A DNA stretch of 64,000 nt, taken from Caryophanales bacterium UBA6259. Lineage in GTDB: Bacteria > Bacillota > Bacilli > Tepidibacillales > Tepidibacillaceae. This document shows, piece by piece, positions 51,899-60,540 of this stretch. The stretch's first letter is position 1, and each line of letters opens with the position of its first letter. A model generated the notes under the pieces. The model was not told where the DNA came from. It was given only the letters and a program-made list of their open reading frames with translations, and did no database searches. Made by a program: the position numbers and the translations under genes. The stretch covers positions 1 to 64,000 of the forward strand of contig DJVJ01000050.1 of the NCBI GenBank assembly GCA_002441135.1. The letters are read 5' to 3'.

Positions 51899-53227
51899 TT
51901 AATTCTTTTTCTTTTCTATCATATAACGACGAACGTCAGAGATTAAATATAAGGAACCGGTAATTATTAATAGATCTTTTGGTTCCGCCATCCCCACTGC
52001 TGTGTCAACTGCTTCTTGCCATGAAGAAATCGTTTGGTATGTAACCGGTAATTGTAACCCTTCTATTTGTTGTTCTAAATCCTCAATCTTAGAAGCCCTT
52101 GGATTATCTGGCTCTGTTAAGATAAGATGATCTGCTACTGAAGATACAACATGAAGAAATTCATCCACCGCTTTGTCCTTTAAAATACCAGTAACCATAA
52201 TTAGACGATTATAATCATATAATTTAATAGTTTCTACTAAGCTTATCGCACCTTGTGGATTATGGGCCCCATCAAGGATAACCAAAGGATCCTCCATCAC
52301 CTTTTCAAAGCGTCCAGGCCAAAATGTAAATTTCATTCCATTCATGATGCCTTCTTCTTCCACCATAAATGCATAATACTGCCTTAAAATTTCAATAGCC
52401 ATTAAAGCAACACCCGCATTTTTCACTTGATGGGGTCCCTGCATTTTTATTTCAATATCATTTATTTTTGAAAACATTCCTTCAAAATTAAATTGACTTC
52501 CATTTACGGTCATCTTATTGGTTTGTATAGAAAAATGTTCATTGATTTGATAAACTGGTGCCCTTTTTTCTGTTGCAGTCTGCTTGATGACAGCAATAGC
52601 CTCTTCTTGCTCTACCCCAGAAATTACGGGTACACCGGATTTTATTATCCCTGCTTTTTCAAAAGCAATTGCTTCTAAGGTATTTCCGAGTAGGTCCATA
52701 TGGTCATATCCTATACTAGTAATCACGGAAAGGATAGGATGTACAATATTAGTAGAATCTAATCTTCCACCTAAGCCTGTTTCCCAGATCACAATCTCCG
52801 GATAGGCAATCTTTGCAAAATAAAGAATCGCAATTGCAGTTACAACTTCAAATTCAGTTGGCGCCCCTAATTCCGATTCCTCTAATTCCTTGGCAATAGG
52901 GAGAATTTGATTTAACGTCTTTACAAGATCTTCTCCACTAATATCTTCACCATTGATTTGAATCCGATTCGTAAAATGAATCAAATAAGGAGAAGTAAAG
53001 GTTCCGACTAAATATCCAGATCGTTTTAACACTTCACTAATAAAACTTACAGTAGAGCCTTTTCCATTAGTACCAGCCACATGAAGATATTTCACTCTGC
53101 GTTCTGGATGGTTTAAACGCTCCATCATATATTCCATTCGCGCTAAGCCTGGCTTTATTCCTAAAGTTTTTAGATTGTGAATCCATTCAATTGCTTCTTC
53201 CATCGTTTGAACTTGTTCCACACTCAT
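51899..53227 (-). CDS. folC: Folylpolyglutamate synthase/dihydrofolate synthase
   Basis: A 442-residue FolC of the Mur-ligase fold: VAGTNGKGSTVSFISEVL (near 49) is the ATP loop, GTFTSPYLIHFTNRIQING the next conserved block, and DGAHNPQG near 310. It adds glutamate to folates. GTGAGGAG precedes ATG. Order valS-folC is as in B. subtilis. Confidence 0.96.
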   Translation of the reverse strand: MSVEQVQTMEEAIEWIHNLKTLGIKPGLARMEYMMERLNHPERRVKYLHVAGTNGKGSTVSFISEVLKRSGYLVGTFTSPYLIHFTNRIQINGEDISGEDLVKTLNQILPIAKELEESELGAPTEFEVVTAIAILYFAKIAYPEIVIWETGLGGRLDSTNIVHPILSVITSIGYDHMDLLGNTLEAIAFEKAGIIKSGVPVISGVEQEEAIAVIKQTATEKRAPVYQINEHFSIQTNKMTVNGSQFNFEGMFSKINDIEIKMQGPHQVKNAGVALMAIEILRQYYAFMVEEEGIMNGMKFTFWPGRFEKVMEDPLVILDGAHNPQGAISLVETIKLYDYNRLIMVTGILKDKAVDEFLHVVSSVADHLILTEPDNPRASKIEDLEQQIEGLQLPVTYQTISSWQEAVDTAVGMAEPKDLLIITGSLYLISDVRRYMIEKKKN

Positions 53228-53276
53228 AACTCCTCACCACTCTTCAATATTTTATGATGAATTAGAATAGATATGA

Positions 53277-53313
53277 CCTGAGGACGAACTAGAAAGTTCG
53301 CCCTTTTTTCAGG
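53277..53313 (+). terminator. Plus-oriented hairpin between valS and folC
   Basis: GGACGAAC (53282-53289) and GTTCGCCC (53296-53303), then six T on the plus strand; CCTGA/CAGG extend the base. The T-run follows the plus-strand reading, while both neighbours read minus. It could stop antisense transcription into valS or be a minus-strand processing hairpin. Confidence 0.55.
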
Positions 53314-53327
53314 CATTCTTTTAATAC

Positions 53328-55985
53328 CTATAGAGCCTTCAATTCATTAATACGTGCTAACACTTTATCTCTTTTTTCTATATAATCCTTCTCTTTTTCC
53401 TTTTCTGCTTCAATTACTTGAGCAGGGGCTTTATCTGTAAATCCTTTATTTGCTAATTTCTTTTGTACTCGTTCCACTTCAAAGTTTAGGTTTTCTAATT
53501 CCTTTTCTAAACGAGCAATTTCCTGTTGAATATCGATTAAGCCTGCTAAAGGAAGATAAATTTCTGCACCTGTTACCACAGCGGACATTGCTTTATCTGG
53601 AGAAGCTAAGTCAATACCAATCTGTAATTCTTCGGGATTACAGAATTTTTTAATATATTCTGTTCCTTTTCTTAATGTATCTTCATTTTCAATACTATCT
53701 GGCTTTAAGATCAATTGAATTTTTTTGCTTAATGGAACATTTACTTCCGCACGAATATTACGAACAGAGCGAATAACATCCATTAATAAGCCCATCTCTT
53801 TTGCTGCTTGAGGGAATTCAAACTCATCCTTTGCTTGTGGCCATGCTGATAAAGTAATGGTTTCTCCTTGGTGTGGGAGATGCTGCCATATTTCCTCGGT
53901 AATAAAAGGCATATATGGATGTAATAAACGTAAAATACGATCTAAAGTATACGTTAATACTGATTTTGTCGTCTTTTTCGCCTGTTGATCTTCTCCATAA
54001 AGGGAAAGCTTCGCAAGTTCAATATACCAATCACAGAACTCATCCCAAATAAAGCTCGTTAAACTTCTTCCTGCCTCACCAAAGTCATATTGCTCTAATA
54101 AACGAGTTACATTTTTAATCGTTTGATTTAAACGATGGAGAATCCATTGGTCAGATGTAGATAATGGACCTGAAAAATCAATATCCTCCGCTTTAAAATC
54201 TTCAAGATTCATGATAGTAAAGCGAGAAGCATTCCATATTTTATTGGCAAAGTTTCTTGCAGCTTCTACCCGTTCAAAATTAAAACGCAGGTCTTGTCCC
54301 GGTGTACTACCTGTAGAAATCATAAAACGTAATGCATCTGCACCATATTGCTCAATAACTTCTAATGGGTCAATTCCATTTCCTAATGATTTAGACATTT
54401 TTCTTCCTTGGCTATCACGAACCAAGCCATGAATATATACATCCTTAAATGGATTTTGCTCTGTGAACTCTAGTGCAGTAAATATCATTCTTGCAACCCA
54501 GAAAAAGATAATGTCGTAGCCAGTAACTAGTACATTAGTTGGGTAATAACGCTTCAGATCTTCTGTTTGCTCTGGCCAACCCATAGTAGAAAAAGGCCAT
54601 AATGCAGAGCTAAACCAAGTATCAAGTACATCCTCATCCTGCTTTAGCTGATGATTGCCACAGCTACAAACGGTTGGTTCCTCCATCTGAACAATGGTTT
54701 CACCACAGGATTCGCAATACCATGCTGGAATACGGTGACCCCACCATAATTGTCTAGAGATACACCAATCTCGAATATTCTCTATCCATCCAAGGTATAC
54801 TTTTTCAAATCGATCAGGGATAAAACGAACACCCTGTGCTTCCTTCTGTTGTTTAATTGCTTGCTCTGCTAATGGCTTCATTTTTACAAACCATTGCGTA
54901 GACAAATATGGCTCAACAACAGCACCAGTACGTTCACTATGTCCGACAGAGTGAAGATGCTCTTCAATTTTAAATAGAACTCCTTGTTCTTGCAAATCTT
55001 TCACGATTTGCTTACGGCAAACAAAACGATCCAGTCCTTGGTAGATACCTGCATTTTCGTTCATCTTACCAGAGTCATCCATTACTAATACTCGTGGTAG
55101 GTCATGACGAGTACCAATCTCAAAATCATTCGGATCATGTGCAGGAGTAATTTTTACAGCACCACTACCAAATTCACGGTCTACATATTCATCCGCAATA
55201 ATAGGAATTTCTCTACCAACAATCGGAAGAATTACTGTTTTACCAATTAGATGCTGGTATCTCTCATCCTTTGGATGAACAGCTACTGCAGTATCTCCAA
55301 GCATAGTTTCTGGTCTTGTTGTTGCTACTTCAATCGATCCAGTTCCATCCTTTAAAGGATATTTCATATGGTAAAAAGCACCCATAATTTCTTTATGTTC
55401 TACTTCGATGTCTGATAAAGCAGTTCTTGCTTCTGGGTCCCAGTTAATTATATATTCTCCACGATAAATTAGTCCTTTTTCATATAGACTAACAAACACT
55501 TTACGAACCGCTTTAGAAAGTCCTTCATCTAATGTAAAGCGTTCACGAGAGTAGTCAAGCGACAAGCCAAGCTTTCCCCATTGCTCGTGAATACGGTCCG
55601 CATATTTTTCCTTCCACTCCCAAGCATGCTCTAAGAATTTGTCTCGCCCAAGCTCATATCGATTCATTCCTTCTTCTTTAAGCTTGGCATCCACCTTTGC
55701 TTGTGTAGCAATTCCAGCATGGTCAGTTCCTGGTAACCATAAGGCATCATAGCCCTGCATTCTTTTCATTCGAACCATAATATCTTGTAATGTAAAATCA
55801 AGAGCATGTCCAATATGTAGCATTCCTGTTACATTAGGTGGTGGTATAACAACGGAATATGGCTCCTTTGTTTTATCTTCACCCGCTTTAAAAAACTCAT
55901 TACTGACCCAAAATTGACTCCACTTTTTCTCAATTTCTTTTGGATCATAGGTAGTAGGAATTTGCAGTTCAATCTTTTCAGTCAT
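53328..55985 (-). CDS. valS: Valyl-tRNA synthetase
   Basis: An 885-residue class I synthetase: HIGH motif PPPNVTGMLHIGHAL near 48, CP1 editing domain with ATTRPETMLGDTAVAVHP near 221, a CxxC/CxC zinc-like loop (WYCESCGE...CSCG near 426), KMSKS motif RKMSKSLGNG near 524, and a C-terminal coiled-coil arm (about 815-885). GGAGGAGG precedes ATG. It is preceded by a T-box with a valine specifier. Confidence 0.98.
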   Translation of the reverse strand: MTEKIELQIPTTYDPKEIEKKWSQFWVSNEFFKAGEDKTKEPYSVVIPPPNVTGMLHIGHALDFTLQDIMVRMKRMQGYDALWLPGTDHAGIATQAKVDAKLKEEGMNRYELGRDKFLEHAWEWKEKYADRIHEQWGKLGLSLDYSRERFTLDEGLSKAVRKVFVSLYEKGLIYRGEYIINWDPEARTALSDIEVEHKEIMGAFYHMKYPLKDGTGSIEVATTRPETMLGDTAVAVHPKDERYQHLIGKTVILPIVGREIPIIADEYVDREFGSGAVKITPAHDPNDFEIGTRHDLPRVLVMDDSGKMNENAGIYQGLDRFVCRKQIVKDLQEQGVLFKIEEHLHSVGHSERTGAVVEPYLSTQWFVKMKPLAEQAIKQQKEAQGVRFIPDRFEKVYLGWIENIRDWCISRQLWWGHRIPAWYCESCGETIVQMEEPTVCSCGNHQLKQDEDVLDTWFSSALWPFSTMGWPEQTEDLKRYYPTNVLVTGYDIIFFWVARMIFTALEFTEQNPFKDVYIHGLVRDSQGRKMSKSLGNGIDPLEVIEQYGADALRFMISTGSTPGQDLRFNFERVEAARNFANKIWNASRFTIMNLEDFKAEDIDFSGPLSTSDQWILHRLNQTIKNVTRLLEQYDFGEAGRSLTSFIWDEFCDWYIELAKLSLYGEDQQAKKTTKSVLTYTLDRILRLLHPYMPFITEEIWQHLPHQGETITLSAWPQAKDEFEFPQAAKEMGLLMDVIRSVRNIRAEVNVPLSKKIQLILKPDSIENEDTLRKGTEYIKKFCNPEELQIGIDLASPDKAMSAVVTGAEIYLPLAGLIDIQQEIARLEKELENLNFEVERVQKKLANKGFTDKAPAQVIEAEKEKEKDYIEKRDKVLARINELKAL

Positions 55986-56021
55986 GATAAACCTCCTCCG
56001 TTAATCTTTGATTAATTTTTA

Positions 56022-56326
56022 AAAATAAAAAAACTCTGTTCATCCTCAAAGGACGAATAGAGTTATATTCGCGGTACCACCTTTGTTCATAGCATTAAAT
56101 CAATAGGTATAACTAAAAAACACATAATGCTATGCACTTAATTGGATAACGGGTTCTCCGATCCTTCCTACTTCATTTCAAAAGGATTACTTCAGGGCGA
56201 CCTTCGATAATTCATTCCCTAGAAAACCTTTCAGCTAATGGTTCTCCTCTCTAAAGGGGTACTTATCTACTCTTCCCTTTCATCGTAATTGATGACTATA
56301 TAAATTGTAATATACTTCTATTATTA
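56022..56326 (-). ncRNA. T-box riboswitch of valS
   Basis: On the minus strand the T-box core AAAGGTGGTACCGCG (56069-56084) precedes a G-U-containing terminator stem (AACTCTATTCGTCC / GGATGAACAGAGTT, 56032-56064) and a T-run. Upstream is the Stem I with GAGAACC/GGTTTTC and AGCTGAAAGG. The triplet GTC at 56199-56201, aligned to the usual GAA-specifier region, is a valine codon. Uncharged tRNA-Val would turn on valS. Confidence 0.9.
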
Positions 56327-56332
56327 TTCTAT

Positions 56333-56361
56333 ATTGTAATGGCTTCTTTTCATAAAGTCAA
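56333..56361 (-). promoter_or_regulatory. Promoter for the valS T-box
   Basis: On the minus strand TTGACT (56356-56361) and TACAAT (56333-56338) are 17 bases apart, just above the T-box. Confidence 0.75.
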
Positions 56362-56391
56362 ATCCCGTTTTCGATATCCCGTCACACCTTT

Positions 56392-56420
56392 TATTCTCTG
56401 TACATAATTTATATTATCCT
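56392..56420 (+). promoter_or_regulatory. Sigma-K-like promoter for the small membrane gene
   Basis: On the plus strand CACA (56383-56386 region) lies 16 bases before CATAATTTA, a match to sigma-K CATAnnnTA with an AC-type -35. The -10 is about 35 bases before the ATG at 56442. Promoter strength was judged by eye; exact -35 position is plus or minus a few bases. Confidence 0.45.
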
Positions 56421-56441
56421 GATGTTAGGGGTGTGATATTG

Positions 56442-56603
56442 ATGAAATTCTTCAAACAATTCCGTTATGCCATACGTTCTTTAGTGTTCCCCTTAATTAT
56501 TTTACAATTTATGAGAACGATGTTTTTCCCTACTCCCTTTGATGTGTTCATTTTATTTTTATTATTTATGATTTATATAGGGTTTCTAATAGGAATATAT
56601 TAG
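56442..56603 (+). CDS. Small 53-residue membrane protein, unannotated type
   Basis: A short frame: MKFFKQFRYAIRSLVFP followed by a hydrophobic part, then FFPTPFDVF and a second hydrophobic helix to the end. The positively charged N-terminus precedes two membrane helices with a PTPFD linker, suggesting a hairpin membrane peptide. GGGGTG lies eight bases before ATG. It is divergent from valS, and a sigma-K-like promoter lies upstream, suggesting mother-cell expression. A B. subtilis gene near valS (yszA, by memory) may be related; I cannot confirm it. Real-gene support comes from start site, promoter and hydrophobic pattern. Confidence 0.6.
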   Translation: MKFFKQFRYAIRSLVFPLIILQFMRTMFFPTPFDVFILFLLFMIYIGFLIGIY

Positions 56604-56610
56604 TTCTTTT

Positions 56611-57612
56611 TCAATCTAGCCACCTGTTTTGGTCAACAAACCAAAGCATCTCTTTTTGCTGGCCCCAGCGAGTCTGTAGCTTTGCTAAGTAGATCTCTGA
56701 TGTCCAATCCTTTGATTTTTTCTCATAATTTTGGATCAGAGTAATTAAACGTTCTGGAAACATTAAGTATATGGCTAACAATTTCTTTTCCTGCTTGTTT
56801 AAAGGCACAATGCTTTCATAGGCTTTTATCCATTGACTAGCCCAGGTCCGATGTTCTTTATTTAATATATATTTCCGTATAAATCCTGCCAAATCTCGAA
56901 CTGGACTATCCAGACTAAGATAATGAAAATCTAGAAAGAGCAATTTTTGATAATCCGTAAGTAGTACATTGCGATGATGGATCCTCCCGTGAGAAATCGT
57001 TTTTCTTAATTGCTGAAAGGAATGATACTCAATTAACCATTGTTGGAGCTGTACAACAGCGTCTGAAGCCCATTCCTGAATAAAAGGAAGGTAGGATAGC
57101 AAAACATGTTCAAAGGTAGTAAGATTACCCTTCCTTTTTAACTTTTTGCTATATTTTTGGAGCCATCCTATTCTTTGATTCCAAGTATCCCTAATTGTTT
57201 CTTCACTTAAATAGTGATAATTAGAATGCGTTGGTGTAAAAGAAAAACCTAGCTGGTGCATGTTGGCCATTCCTTTGGCCATCGATAAAAGATGAGCTTG
57301 ATGATTGAGAAGCAGGGGGCCTCCCATTACCCATTTAGTCAGATAGACCATTCCACTTTCTGTCGGTACAAAAAGATCTCCATATTTGTTTGGGATGATT
57401 TTTGGCACATGAAAGGAGTGGTTTCTTAGATATTGGACAACCTCTGACATTCGAATCATTTGTTCTCTGGAAACCTGAGCTTTTCGTAATGCGAAATCCC
57501 CTTGTGACGTACGGATTCGGATCACGGATTTAAACACTTCATAATCTTTTGTATCAATATCATATTCCTTCCAAACATGCGCATGAATACCTAATGGAAA
57601 ATCTCGGGACAT
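56611..57612 (-). CDS. ysxE: YsxE-like spore coat pseudokinase
   Basis: A 333-residue protein with the CotS/aminoglycoside-phosphotransferase fold. The catalytic loop reads SHGRIHHRNVL, where the normal catalytic aspartate is arginine (Arg210), while the metal aspartate of LFLDF (Asp228) and Asn215 remain. It is probably a pseudokinase. It stops against the small plus-strand gene and sits between that and a second kinase-like gene, with spoVID next; the valS-ysxE-spoVID order matches B. subtilis. AGGAGGAC precedes ATG. Coat function inferred. Confidence 0.75.
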   Translation of the reverse strand: MSRDFPLGIHAHVWKEYDIDTKDYEVFKSVIRIRTSQGDFALRKAQVSREQMIRMSEVVQYLRNHSFHVPKIIPNKYGDLFVPTESGMVYLTKWVMGGPLLLNHQAHLLSMAKGMANMHQLGFSFTPTHSNYHYLSEETIRDTWNQRIGWLQKYSKKLKRKGNLTTFEHVLLSYLPFIQEWASDAVVQLQQWLIEYHSFQQLRKTISHGRIHHRNVLLTDYQKLLFLDFHYLSLDSPVRDLAGFIRKYILNKEHRTWASQWIKAYESIVPLNKQEKKLLAIYLMFPERLITLIQNYEKKSKDWTSEIYLAKLQTRWGQQKEMLWFVDQNRWLD

Positions 57613-57648
57613 AAATAGTCCTCCTAAACCATTAAATTAACGAACCAA

Positions 57649-58617
57649 TCATAACGAGAATAGGCTGTTTACAAGCTGAGCCTGATTAATATTTAAGCCT
57701 ATCAATTCTTTTAACTGAGCATCCATATTTATCGATACAGGCTTTATTCCTGCAATATAATAGCTATATAAAAATTTCCACAAATCATGCGGAAAAGATA
57801 GATAGGCAATCATCCACTGCTTATCTATTTTCTCCATTGGAATCCACTGCTGATATTCCTCTAATAATACCGATATTTTATCGATATCAAAATTGCTTTT
57901 CTGGTAAATGTGATTACTTAGCTTTGCTAAATCATAGACTGGAATATCAAAGATTGGGAGAGGCAAATGAGAAAGCCAACCTTCTTGGTAAGGATCAATG
58001 CGTAGACTAGATAGTTTTAAACTTCCATGAATCCATTGTGGCTGAGCTCCATTTCTAAAGAGATTTCTTTCTAACTTCTCAACAAGCTCCACACTTTCTC
58101 TTGTTGTCTCTATTAGATTAGTGATGTGAGATTGGACCGTTTCATCGATTGGTTCCTTTTGCTTCTTTTCTTTTAGCTGTTCTTCAATCCGTTGGAAATG
58201 CTTTAGTCCCCGTAAATATTGCGGAGACCAAGCCTTCCATTGTTTTTTTACTTCTACTTTTGCCGATGCCAAATGAAACTCAGCAATTGTTTTTGCGGCA
58301 ATTATTAAATCGTTATTACTAGTCGTAGGTATTTTACCTGTAATATGATCAGTAAGACTAAATCCATACAGTCCCTGGATAATATAGGGATTTCCTCTAC
58401 TATCACGGATAAAACGATCGATCTTTCGAAATCCAGCTCGAGCAAGGTCCTCTCTGTATTGAAAATGTAATTGCAGCTCCTTAGGAGAATCCCACCGTTT
58501 TAAAATTTTCGTTCCTTTATTGGTAGAGAGTTTATAATAGAGTGGATTCTCCTCTACTTCCTTAACTTCTACTGGGTATTGTTGAAGAATCTGGTCTAAA
58601 CTGCTTTGATTTCCCAT
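57649..58617 (-). CDS. Second CotS-like pseudokinase
   Basis: A 322-residue protein of the same fold. Its catalytic loop is WIHGSLKLSSL with serine (Ser199) in place of the aspartate and no following asparagine; only the metal-type aspartate of PIFDIPVYDLAKL (Asp224) is left. It appears catalytically dead. It lies directly after spoVID and before ysxE in one transcript. GGGAG is nine bases before ATG 58615-58617; an upstream GTG is an alternative. Likely a coat scaffold paralogous to YsxE. Confidence 0.65.
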   Translation of the reverse strand: MGNQSSLDQILQQYPVEVKEVEENPLYYKLSTNKGTKILKRWDSPKELQLHFQYREDLARAGFRKIDRFIRDSRGNPYIIQGLYGFSLTDHITGKIPTTSNNDLIIAAKTIAEFHLASAKVEVKKQWKAWSPQYLRGLKHFQRIEEQLKEKKQKEPIDETVQSHITNLIETTRESVELVEKLERNLFRNGAQPQWIHGSLKLSSLRIDPYQEGWLSHLPLPIFDIPVYDLAKLSNHIYQKSNFDIDKISVLLEEYQQWIPMEKIDKQWMIAYLSFPHDLWKFLYSYYIAGIKPVSINMDAQLKELIGLNINQAQLVNSLFSL

Positions 58618-58630
58618 CCTCACTAACTCC

Positions 58631-59767
58631 CTAAGCTTTTAATGGAATATACAAAATTTGACCTGCATTTACTTGACCATTTTCTAACCGATTATATTGG
58701 ATTAAATCATATTCCTTAACCTGATATTTTTTTGCAAGGAATTCTAAAGTATCTTCTTTTTGCACAATGATCATTTTTACTTTTGCTCTTTTTTCCTCAT
58801 TACCTTTTAATAAACTGAATAACATTTTTTTAGATGGACCAATATCCTCTATTACTTTTTCATTTACTTGTTTATTTTCATTACCAAGTTGATTCTCATC
58901 TAAATTATCATTTATCTCTGCTAAACTTTCTTCCTTGGATAGAACCTCCTGAACTGGTGCTTCTGTTTTCTCTGGCTGAACCTTCTCCTTTTTTAACAGA
59001 GAATATAACGGATTCCCACCAATGGCCTCCTTTGACTCTTCTCTTGGCTTCCCTTTAAAACCAATTTTCATTTTTTGTGTTTTTTCTTCCTCTACATTTT
59101 CAACAGATTCCATTGCCTCAATAGGCTCTATTGCTTCAACAGGTTCTATTGTCTCTATCGATGAACTGCTGCTTTCATGATTTTCTATACTTTCTTGACT
59201 TTCAATAGCGTCGATACTGTCGTCATTCGTCTGCTGATATGAATTATCTCCATAGTCTGGATAATCCTGACTCTCCGGAAAATCTTCATCATCATAAGAA
59301 GAAAATTCAACTGGTATTTCCTGTTTCATATCTGGATGAATTCCTAATACCTTTACATGAGCAACTACTTCAATCTCTTCATCCGATAATACATCATAAT
59401 CAAAATGGTCAACGACTACAAAGATTTGATCCATATCGATTACTCTATTTTGTTGAATTTGAATCGAGAGCGGAATCTTGTACTGAAACACTTCCTGTTG
59501 ACCTTTTTCAAGCTCATCTTTACTAAACATTTCTCCATAATGAATCCCATCTGATTGTTCATATTGCTCTTCCCAGTTTTCCTGAACATTGGGTTGACTA
59601 AATTCCCCACTAACAATTAAGTGGCCATTGATATCTACTTTATCCCTAGAATCGTAAACATTAACAATTGGATGCATTTCTACTGTGCTTAATGTTTGAA
59701 AGCTTACATTATCTTTAAAATGCCTTACCTTCTCACGAATTTCAAATTTCATAAATGGTTGTTCCAA
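58631..59767 (-). CDS. spoVID: SpoVID spore coat morphogenetic protein
   Basis: A 378-residue protein: an N-terminal SpoVID domain (about 1-150), a long acidic low-complexity centre (IEPVEAIEPIEAMESVE-like, about 170-230), and a C-terminal LysM domain (IVQKEDTLEFLAKKYQVKEYDLIQYN, about 333-378). SpoVID docks SafA and SpoIVA for coat encasement. TTG start behind AGGGGGG. Position next to ysxE matches B. subtilis. Confidence 0.88.
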   Translation of the reverse strand: MEQPFMKFEIREKVRHFKDNVSFQTLSTVEMHPIVNVYDSRDKVDINGHLIVSGEFSQPNVQENWEEQYEQSDGIHYGEMFSKDELEKGQQEVFQYKIPLSIQIQQNRVIDMDQIFVVVDHFDYDVLSDEEIEVVAHVKVLGIHPDMKQEIPVEFSSYDDEDFPESQDYPDYGDNSYQQTNDDSIDAIESQESIENHESSSSSIETIEPVEAIEPIEAMESVENVEEEKTQKMKIGFKGKPREESKEAIGGNPLYSLLKKEKVQPEKTEAPVQEVLSKEESLAEINDNLDENQLGNENKQVNEKVIEDIGPSKKMLFSLLKGNEEKRAKVKMIIVQKEDTLEFLAKKYQVKEYDLIQYNRLENGQVNAGQILYIPLKA

Positions 59768-59897
59768 CTTTATTCCCCCCTAGCAAAGGTTTCCTCCATA
59801 AAATATATTTATGCTTGGTCTTAGTTATGACAATTTAATGCTAGGAAAATATCTGATTACGACAAAGAACGGATAAAAATATACAACCCAATAATTA

Positions 59898-59940
59898 AAA
59901 AAATCCCGAATTCACTTTTTTGATGTGAACTCGGGATTTT
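59898..59940 (-). terminator. Terminator after the ferritin gene
   Basis: AAAATCCCGA and TCGGGATTTT plus an inner TTCAC/GTGAA extend a stem of about 15 pairs, with T-rich sequence after it on the minus strand. It closes the ferritin transcript before spoVID. Confidence 0.85.
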
Positions 59941-59967
59941 AACGTTTTTAATTTTCTTTAATTCTCT

Positions 59968-60480
59968 TTAATTTTCTTCCTTTGGTGGGGTATAGGTACG
60001 ATTTCCTAATTCATCATCTAGCATATACAATGCGTTGGTATCGTCCTTGATCCGCTTGATTTTCTTTTTAATCATATCAAAAGATGCTTCTTCTTCCACC
60101 TGCTCATCAACAAACCACCTTAAGAAGCTAATGGTGGCGTGCTCTCTTTCTTCAGTAGCAATGTCCATCAGGTTATATACTCGCTTTGTTACACTTTTTT
60201 CATGCTCATAGGCTTTTTCAAAGGCATCAAGAATGGAATCGTATTGCATACTGGGTTCTTCAACCCCTTTAATTACCACATTAGATCCTTTCGCATGAAT
60301 AAAATCAAAAAATTTCATTGCATGGAAGCGTTCTTCCTCTGCTTGAATACGGAAAAAGTGCGCAAATCCATCAAAGTCCTGTGATGCACAATAGGCAGCC
60401 ATCGATAAGTATAGATGGGATGAATCAAATTCATATTTTAGCTGATCATTTAAAGCATTTAATAGTCGTTCGCTTAGCAT
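59968..60480 (-). CDS. ftnA: Non-heme ferritin
   Basis: A 170-residue ferritin storing iron in a 24-mer shell. The ferroxidase ligands are in KYEFDSSHLYL (near 14-24), EEERFHAMKF (near 48-57) and EEREHATISFLRWFVDEQVEEEA (near 110-132). GGAGGTTA precedes ATG. It stands between pepF and spoVID with its own terminator. Confidence 0.93.
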   Translation of the reverse strand: MLSERLLNALNDQLKYEFDSSHLYLSMAAYCASQDFDGFAHFFRIQAEEERFHAMKFFDFIHAKGSNVVIKGVEEPSMQYDSILDAFEKAYEHEKSVTKRVYNLMDIATEEREHATISFLRWFVDEQVEEEASFDMIKKKIKRIKDDTNALYMLDDELGNRTYTPPKEEN

Positions 60481-60540
60481 GAAAGATTAACCTCCTATAA
60501 TTTAACTATTTTTTAGCATACCCATTGGATAATATTATTA

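Noticed and set aside
55986..56441. Search for tRNA or small gene in the valS leader
   Set aside because: The 456 bases are explained by the T-box, its promoter and the sigma-K-like promoter of the small plus-strand gene.
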